DNA of 64,000 bases from assembly GCA_026545765.1 (NCBI GenBank), contig CM048842.1:24404667-24468666 (forward strand), in the 5' to 3' direction. Shown piece by piece: positions 57,969 through 64,000 of the stretch (position 1 is the first letter of the stretch; every line of letters begins with the position of its first letter). The DNA is from Plantago major (Eukaryota; Streptophyta; Magnoliopsida; Lamiales; Plantaginaceae). Position numbers and translations under genes: made by a program. The notes beneath the pieces were generated by a model, which saw only the letters and a list, made by a program, of their open reading frames with translations, did no database searches and was not told the origin of the DNA.

Positions 57969-59151
57969 TGATGAGACAATATTCTAACGTCTCATTTGGT
58001 CCTTTTTAGCGGTCTTTGTGAGTCTTTGTCTTTAGTTTTATAGTCTTTTTAGTTCGTTTTTACGCTTTGGTGTTCTGTTTACATTTTGTAGGAATCGATG
58101 TCTTTTGAGCTAAATGAGAACAAGCTGCTTAGCATGTCTCTCCGCGGCGAGATTTTACGAGCTTGGACTTGGGAATTGCGGGGAGGCTCGCCGCGGCGAG
58201 ATTTTGCGAATGGCTCCCCTATTTTGAAGGAAGACGCTTGCCGCGGCGAGAATTTGCGAGCTGGATATATAATCGACAAAAGGAAGCTCGCCGCGACGAA
58301 GCAATTGGCCCGCCGCGGCAAGATGTGCAGGCTCAGAATTTGTTTTCCTTATTAGTTTAGAATTTGTCTTTCTTTTGATATACTTCTTTTAACCTAGTTT
58401 TGGAAGAGAGCTCCTAGATTCAGACATTGACATTGAGACATCTTTGGAGCTTGGTTATTCATTGATTTTACTCATCAGGATTATTGGTATTGATTTCTCT
58501 ATTGCTTTCTTCTTTACAATTCGTTCTCTATTGATTGAATTGTATGTTATTGCATGCGAGTTTCATATCTATGTTTCGTATGATTATTACCATGAATCTC
58601 TGTATGCAATTATCTATTATAAGTAGCTAAACACCTTTGAATACAGTAGTATGTGAAGGTTATGCATATTCGTTCTAGGGTTTATCAAATCACTCATATA
58701 GGTTAGTCTCGTATAAAATCTTCGTAAAAACCTTCAATTCGATAAGTCCGTATTAAATTCTCTAAGTTGTTCATGTTTAAGGATCGTGAATTGATGACTC
58801 ACGATTTCTCCAGTATAATATATTCTAAGAACAATTGGTTGAATCGAATTGATTGATTTACTATACAACAACCGTGTGACAAATATGAGTGTTATTCCTA
58901 GTTCGAATTAGCATAATTGGATCTTACTACTGTATTCATCTTTCTCTCATTGTTAATCATAATTTCAGCTTTAGTCAATCTAGTTAGAAGTATACAAAAC
59001 CATCAATCAAACTGTTACTGGCAAGTATCTGTTTACTCTCACTGCTACATAGCTTGATTAATTCCCTAGAGATCGATCACGAGTTAGGCTTTAGTCTGCA
59101 ACTACAGCTTAATCTCTAATTGCTTTTTTAGAGTATAATTTGAGCTCATCA
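57969..59151 (+). repeat. 5' LTR of element E (family 5)
   Basis: 1183 bp, TGATGAGAC..GAGCTCATCA. It begins with a perfect dyad ATGAGAC/GTCTCAT. The palindrome cluster is at 58137-58320 and a TATA-like GATATACTT lies near 58377. U5 contains CCTAGAGATCGATC, corresponding to the CGAGAGAACGATC block of family 1. Confidence 0.86.
58137..58320. promoter_or_regulatory. Palindrome cluster, CTCGCCGCGGCGAG type (LTR E)
   Basis: Sites with cores at 58142, 58191, 58241, 58291 and 58313; the second is a perfect CTCGCCGCGGCGAG. The first three continue with ATTTTACGAG, ATTTTGCGAA and AATTTGCGAG, so they are part of a repeated unit of 49-50 bp. The last gap is 22 bp. Confidence 0.72.
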
Positions 59152-59155
59152 AATT

Positions 59156-59173
59156 TGGCGCCGCTGCCGGGGA
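59156..59173 (+). other. Primer-binding site of element E
   Basis: TGGCGCCGCTGCCGGGGA, tRNA-Asp type. Confidence 0.88.
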
Positions 59174-59302
59174 ATTAATTCCTACTGTAGCGTGTGAGTG
59201 TGATATTTTATTTGTTTTTCTTACATACCTGCGATTTCTGCACTAACATAAACTAAGATTTTTCGAGGTTTTTGATTTTGTAGAGGAACTTTTTGCAGGT
59301 TT

Positions 59303-61480
59303 ATGCCTGGTACAAGATCGCAAGGAACACCTTTGCAACCTCTAGTACCTGAGATCGATAGACACTACCATCAGCTTCGGAGACAGAACTTAGCAGCTAT
59401 TCCAATGGGTGACAACAATGAGAATACTCCCAGAGTCAATGGTGCTGTGAGGCCCCTGTTATCACTTATGGGACCTATATGCAGCCTGGTGAAATTAAGG
59501 CTGGGGGATCAGCTATTGTGTTCTCTAACAATGCTAGGAACATGGAGATCAAGTCTCATCACTTCCATGACATGCCTAAGTATTATGGGATGGCCAATGA
59601 GGATGTTATCCGGTTTCTCAAGGAGTTCGAGGGGCTGATTGCTAGGATTCCGCTTACTGTTGGAACAGTAACGGTTTCTGATGAGGAAATAAGGAAGAAG
59701 GTTTTTCCTATGTGTATGCAGGATAAGGCGAAGAGCTGGCTATTGAATCAACTTGAACGTTCTCTGGCTACTTGGGATGATCTATACAGGGCCTTTATGA
59801 ACAAGTTCTATCCAGCGGAAAAGACTAGGCAGCTTCGAGTGCAGATTGAGAAGTTCATGCAAATGAGTGATGAGAGTTTTTATGAAGCCAGGGAGCGATT
59901 CCTGAACTTACTCTCTCAATGCCCTCACCATAGGTTGAGTGAGATGGATTTATGCTGCAAGTTCTATGAGGGACTCGACTGGGAAGCACAGAATATGGTG
60001 GATATGACTGGGGATGGCTCCATCGTCACGCAATCTTTGACTGCATTGAATGAGGCTTTTGAGAAGCTTGCTGCTATCTCCCAGCTTAAGGGTACTAGAG
60101 GTTGACCAAGGAGAGCTGAGGTAAAAACCGTGGAGGAAACACCAGGGCCTAGTACTATTGAATTGGCAGAACAGATTAAGGAGATGAGGATGCTTGGCAC
60201 TATCCCTGCACCAGTGGCTCCAGTGAATGAGAGGTGTAATCTATGTGGTAATTTCGGGCATGGTGCTAGTATGTGTAGAATTCCTGAGACTATGGGGGAG
60301 AACCCAACTCTGGAGATTATTTGCTGGGTGCAGAACAGACTGCGCGGTGGTTGGCAACCAAATCCGGGAACGAATACAGGTGCTACTAAGGTGCAACCCT
60401 TCAACCCAGATCGTTCCAATTTATCCTATGGAGGTAACTTCTATGAGAATGCACCACAAAGAGTTCGTTTGACGTGTTCCGCTTTCAGAGGTCCAAAGAC
60501 AACAGCTTCGTTCCGCCTACTAGTGCACCGCGAAATGCTGATCAAGAGATTAGAGCTCACATGGAGAGATCAGATAGGTTCTGGACAGAAGCACAACGGA
60601 ATCAAACCAAGAATGACCAGAGGTTTGATAGCATTGAGCAATTGGAAAAGAGGTTAGAGAAGACTCTTGGTGATCTGGTCGGCGCCTTCCAGCAAAGAGA
60701 GAAGGGTAAATTCCCTGCGACTGTAGAGAATAACTGGTACTTGCTGTGGAGGTAGCTTTTGACAAGCCAGGAGTAGTGAAGACGATTGTTACGACTTGCA
60801 CCTGTAACCATGATAAGGTGGTTACCCAGGTTGAGGCAACAGAGGTACAGGAAACAAGCAAGGTGATAACATCTGGTCCAGCGATTCCAGGAGGGAAGGC
60901 AAATGCAAGACCAACTCAGTTGATCCAAAAGGAAGAGAAGAGGATTAGTGATGCAAACAGTTTCGATTTGGTTGTCGGGATAGGCAGTTCTTCTAAGGTT
61001 ACAGGTATTATTGATACTGGGGCTGCAGTTAACTTGATGACATTCGAGACTTATGAGGAGCTCAACCTGAAGGGTCTAGAACCGCGAAGATGCTTTGTGA
61101 CCATGGCTAATGGTACTCGAAGCAAATGCATGGGAGTTGTTGAGGATGTTCCCGTAACAATTGGTGGAGATGTGTTTATGAATGATTTCGTGGTTGTCGA
61201 GTCACCGCAGGTGATGATCAAAGAGATGGACAAGGATATGCTGCTTCTTGGGCGCCCTTTCATCAAGGCTACTCGTATGATAGTCGATCTTTATGGCCGT
61301 ACTTGTACTATTCAGGTTTGCGGTGAGAAACGTGAGTTGCAAGCTGTCACCACATCATATTCTCCTACACAGGTTGACACCAGGAACTACATTGCAGCAC
61401 ACACCGGTCCACTCTACACCTATTCTTGCTCAAGAGTAAGCATGGGGATAGAGAAGGCTGGTAACCTCAAGCTCAATTAG
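59303..61480 (+). pseudogene. Gag-protease of element E, several frame breaks
   Basis: The leader begins MPGTRSQGTPLQPLVPEIDRH. After a shift near 59450 the gag core reads FHDMPKYYGMANEDVIRFLKEF, KKVFPMCMQDKAKSWLLNQLE and FYEARERFLNLLSQCPHH. A TGA at 60103 interrupts the frame, then comes the zinc knuckle CNLCGNFGHGASMC (CX2CX4HX4C). After shifts near 60465 and 60735 a coiled-coil stretch leads to a full-length protease domain: FDLVVGIGSSSKVTGIIDTGAAVNLM (active site DTGA) through LLLGRPFIKATRMIVDLYG, ending at a stop at 61480. It is longer and better kept than the gags of A, B and the array. Four breaks make it inactive here, but it shows the ancestor could make capsid and protease while lacking its own polymerase. 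Confidence 0.85.
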
Positions 61481-61496
61481 CTCCAGCATGGAAGAA

Positions 61497-61515
61497 GTCG
61501 AGCTAACGACTATAA
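61497..61515 (+). other. Conserved post-coding motif of element E
   Basis: GTCGAGCTAACGACTATAA directly after the protease frame; same block as 10181 and 14031. Confidence 0.72.
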
Positions 61516-61783
61516 ACAAAAGCCCCATTTTGTTTTTACATTCATCAAACTATTTTTTTCTCATTCCGTACTTTGCTTTAACATGGTTATCTGTTTTCTT
61601 TGAGTTTAGTTGTGTTTTGAAAGGCGTGACCTTTGTCTTTTTTATTCTCTTGCATGTTTGGGAGTTAGAAACCTTGTACCAACACGAGGAAACTCGTGAC
61701 ATTCCGAGTCGAGGCTTGGGGTTTCAATTTCGCGATGTGAAATTGCCAAGGTGCAAGCCAAAAAAATTTCGGAATTTTTGCTG

Positions 61784-62021
61784 GCCGCGGCGGAGCTCTT
61801 TGCTCGCCGCGGTGAGACCTTTCTATACTTCCAGATGTTGCTTTCGTACAAACTCGCTGCGGCGAGACCAAAAAGATTTGATTTACTCGTTTCAGTAAAA
61901 TCTACTTGTGAGCCATTTGCTTCGCCATGTAGACCAAATAGTCTGGCAAAAAAAAAAAAAAAAAAACTGTAGTTTAGTAAAAACTCACCGCGGCGCGTAC
62001 TTCTTCCCGCTACGGCGAGCT
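61784..62021. promoter_or_regulatory. Second palindrome cluster of element E, in the 3' spacer
   Basis: Sites with cores at 61785 (GCCGCGGC), 61807 (CTCGCCGCGGTGAG), 61857 (CTCGCTGCGGCGAG), 61988 (CTCACCGCGG) and 62010 (GCTACGGCGAGC). Gaps are 22, 50, 131 and 22 bp; 22 and 50 are also the gaps in this element's LTR. A CT-rich stretch follows at 62031-62135. A poly-A run (61949-61966) lies in the long gap. Confidence 0.65.
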
Positions 62022-62645
62022 AGGTTTTTTCAAATCTTTTTATCTTCTTCTTCTTCTTCACCGCCCCATCCTCCTCTTTTTCCCCTTCCCGTTTCTTTTT
62101 TCTTCTCTTCACTCTAATCTCCCTTCTCACTCATTTCCCCACCAAATTCCCCCATTCTTGTTGCTAATCAACGGGTTTGTCCTCCTCTCCCCGTTTCTTG
62201 CATCACTTTTGTGTGTTTTCCACCCAATTCTTCAGATTCAAAAGGTGAATTGGCTTGAACTTCGTTCTTCTTATGTTTTCCGAGTTTACTTGCATTATAT
62301 GGTTGATCGTCGTTAGTTGTATTTGCTTGGGTGTAGTAGATCGATTTTGATTGATGCATGGATTCCTTCCTCGTTGATTTTGGAACTTACTTGCGTTTTT
62401 CAATTTTTTGCACTACTTCCCCATTTTTGCCAATTTATACCATCTTGTCCCACTTTTGCTCTGCTTATCACTAGTCTTATGCTTGTGAACTGACGTGAAA
62501 CGAGCATTGGCCATGATATAGAATCTTGAGTTGGTTTGGGGAATTTCGCATTCTCCCCTGTTTCTTGCCTTTTGATCATTAATCGGTTTGGGGAGGTAGT
62601 TCTCTACCCCCGTTGTTCTACACTAACACCTTTCTCGCAGGCATT
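62022..62645 (+). other. Possible leader and 5'-UTR intron before the env-position ORF (E)
   Basis: A long pyrimidine-rich stretch (62031-62135) like a Y patch, a possible donor AAAAG/GTGAAT near 62244, and a possible acceptor CTTTCTCGCAG ending at 62640, five bases before the ATG. Same arrangement as in element A. Two GGTTTGGGGA motifs occur inside (62535, 62584). Confidence 0.38.
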
Positions 62646-63572
62646 ATGTCTCGTAGAGCCCCAGGCAGCAAATGCCATAGAGGCGAGTCCTGTAGCGCGG
62701 CCGGACAGAGAGGTCCCGTAGATGAGTTCTTCCACCTGTCCGCGGAAGGGAGGGCTTTTATGGAAGTAAATTTTATGGAGCCTAGGAAAGCATGGCCCAA
62801 GCGGAAATTGGCTCTTGATGAGCTGGAGGATGCTGTCTACGCCCGAGTCTAGGCAAGGATCAGATATTTAGGCTGGAGCAAGCTCTTGACAGCAAATGCC
62901 TATGACCAAGTCGTTCGAGAATTCTACATCAGCCTCCACGACTTGGATGAAGGGGTGATGACGATTTGCGGTGTCAGGATCCAGTTCTCACCTAGGAGTA
63001 TTCGGGAATTCCTACAGTGCAGGGTGTTCCAGGCAGAAGATGACAGGTACAGCCACTGGGGCGACAATTTTCACAACCGGCAGTTTGAGAGGGACTTAGC
63101 CGAGTTTGTACTTCTACCTGGTACCGATCCGGAGGACCACAGGACCAAAACCACCATAGCCACCCACTTCCTCAAGCCAGAGGTTCGCCTATGGCAACAT
63201 ATGATATAGTATAATGTGACCCCCAACTCACATTTTACCACCGTGACCCCTCCCACAGCCCGCCTTATTTGAGCGATCATGAACGGGCAGTTTGTTGACG
63301 CCCCAGATATCATTATGGCGGAGGCTCAGTCCCGGAAAGCTAAAGGCAGTCTCCTCGGTTTTCCATGCCTTATAACCAATATCTGTCGGTCCCTTAATAT
63401 TCCCGGTATTCAGGGCTCCGAGAAACCCAAAGGGGCTCTGAAATCCTCTAGCGCTAGAGTCATCCTCGGCCGCCATCCCACTCCTGTTAGGGGCGCCGAT
63501 GACACCGCCGAGCAGCCCGCTCCACCTGGTTCTTCTGACTTCCAGAGTTACTTTGAGCAGATGACAGCATAG
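62646..63572 (+). pseudogene. Env-position ORF of element E ('putative plant transposon protein' family), three in-frame stops
   Basis: A single frame of 308 codons from ATG 62646 to the TAG at 63570, interrupted only by TAG 62850, TAG 63207 and TGA 63270. The N-terminus is basic and Ser/Gly-rich. The middle resembles the plant transposon-protein domain (Transposase_32, PF20167) found in the 3' ORF of Athila elements: VVREFYISLHDLDEG, RSIREFLQCRVF, FVLLPGTDPED, ATHFLKPEVRLW, IMNGQFVDAPDII, GSLLGFPCLITNICRSLNIP. The tail is Pro/Ser-rich. Its role is not known; despite the position no transmembrane segment is evident in this part. All three stops fit C-to-T changes of CAG or CGA. Confidence 0.72.
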
Positions 63573-64000
63573 TTTTAGGAGTGGGCAGGACCACAATATG
63601 CCCGGATTGAGGATCAGTACTCCCGCATCGAGGAGCACTACTAGCGACAGGTGGAAGAACTCATCTAGGGACTAGCACTTGTATTGGTTTGGGGAGGTGG
63701 TCGACTGTATCTTTAGCTTAAGTTGTCTCGTTTTGTACTTTATTTCCGATTTTTGTACTCTATTTCGTACTCTGTTTTTCATTTTTTATTTTTATGTATT
63801 CCGTTCAAGTGGTATGTTAGCCACTTGTTTGTGTTATGTGACTGTGGTGGTATGTTAGCCACATTTCTGTGTTAGTTATATATTTCCTTTCCAGTTGAGT
63901 CCAGTTTAGGTGTTAGTATTTTTATTTTCTCTTGTGGTGAGTTTAAGTCAATTACCAAGTCGAACGTCTATTGTGAATGGTAAGTTCTCTTGCTGCTTAC
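63573..64000 (+). other. Start of 3' non-coding domain of element E with twin hairpins
   Basis: GGTTTGGGGAGGTGG at 63689, then hairpin 1 (63806-63827; arms CAAGTGG/CCACTTG) and hairpin 2 (63847-63862; arms GTGG/CCAC), both with loop TATGTTAG. ACCAAGTCGAACGTCTATTG follows, matching GACAAGTCGGTTATCTATTG in element B. Confidence 0.6.

Larger units (their letters stand above)
57969..64000 (+). mobile_element. Athila-like element E with gag-protease but no RT, runs off window
   Basis: The order is 5' LTR (57969-59151), PBS (59156), gag and protease (59303-61480), the GTCGAGC..ACGACTATAA motif (61497), a spacer with a second palindrome cluster (61784-62021), an env-position ORF (62646-63572), GGTTTGGGGAGG motifs (62535, 62584, 63689) and twin hairpins (63806-63862). 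RT, RNase H and integrase are absent: the protease frame stops 17 bases before the post-coding motif. The 3' LTR lies beyond the window. Confidence 0.85.

Noticed and set aside
61949..61966. Poly-A run as a sign of a LINE or processed pseudogene end.
   Set aside because: It lies within the spacer of element E, with palindromes of the same type on both sides and no target duplication.
8275..62021. Regularly spaced palindromes could be read as a CRISPR-like array.
   Set aside because: Plant nuclear LTR context, half sites mixed with full sites, and no repeat-length units with unique spacers.

Overview
This window is nuclear DNA of a flowering plant, probably a eudicot. The evidence is two typical angiosperm genes (a berberine-bridge-enzyme-like oxidase and a UPF0496 membrane protein), LTR retrotransposons of the Tat, Athila and SIRE/copia types, PIF/Harbinger, Mutator-like and Stowaway DNA transposons, and a piece of plastid 16S rRNA gene. 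I cannot name the species. Only about 4% of the window is host coding sequence; nearly all the rest is nested transposon.

Layout. 1-6776: right part of a Tat-type Ty3/gypsy element (broken integrase, spacer with a tandem repeat, an antisense extra gene with introns, 3' LTR end), sitting inside a Ty1/copia element whose reverse-strand protease and integrase follow (6777-7950). 7966-11246: Athila-like element A, truncated. 11247-17700: a reverse-strand SIRE-like copia gag, split by the complete gag-only element B (11822-16916; 5-bp target duplication TCTAG). 17714-18963: LTR of a third family. 19147-20380 plus 41852-43455: LTR, primer-binding site and gag-protease of a fourth-family element, whose LTR was split by a 21.5-kb insertion (20381-41851; target duplication GTTAA). 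That insertion has five LTRs and four gag-only internal domains in tandem, and its fourth unit carries a 4-kb Mutator-like element. 44050-45648: BBE-like gene. 46048-46209: plastid 16S rRNA fragment. 46210-49780: broken PIF/Harbinger element. 52246-53727: two-exon UPF0496 gene on the minus strand, with MITEs in its intron and upstream. 54616-57968: LTR-like repeats. 57969-64000: element E, with an LTR, gag-protease without reverse transcriptase, and an env-position ORF, running off the window.

The most interesting structure is regulatory. Four sequence families of Athila-like LTR carry, about 50-75 bp upstream of a TATA-like box, a cluster of short GC-rich palindromes. The palindrome sequence differs between families (core types CTCACCGCGGTGAG, GAGACGCGTCTC, CTGGCGNCGCCAG, CTCGCCGCGGCGAG), but the cluster layout recurs. 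In the two best quartets the centre spacings are 31/41-52/32 and 20.5/30.5/21, close to whole helical turns. Elements A and E carry a second cluster of their own palindrome type between the coding region and the env-position ORF; in A its order and spacing match the LTR cluster to within 1 bp. Pyrimidine-rich DNA, possible splice donors and an acceptor just before the ORF's ATG follow it. This looks like a reused enhancer driving an internal transcription unit. Other shared non-coding structures are dyads at the LTR 5' end that co-vary between families, twin hairpins with the invariant loop TATGTTAG, and a hairpin containing the GGTTTGG polypurine-like motif.

All spacings, boundaries and similarities were read by eye; no alignment or database search was run.
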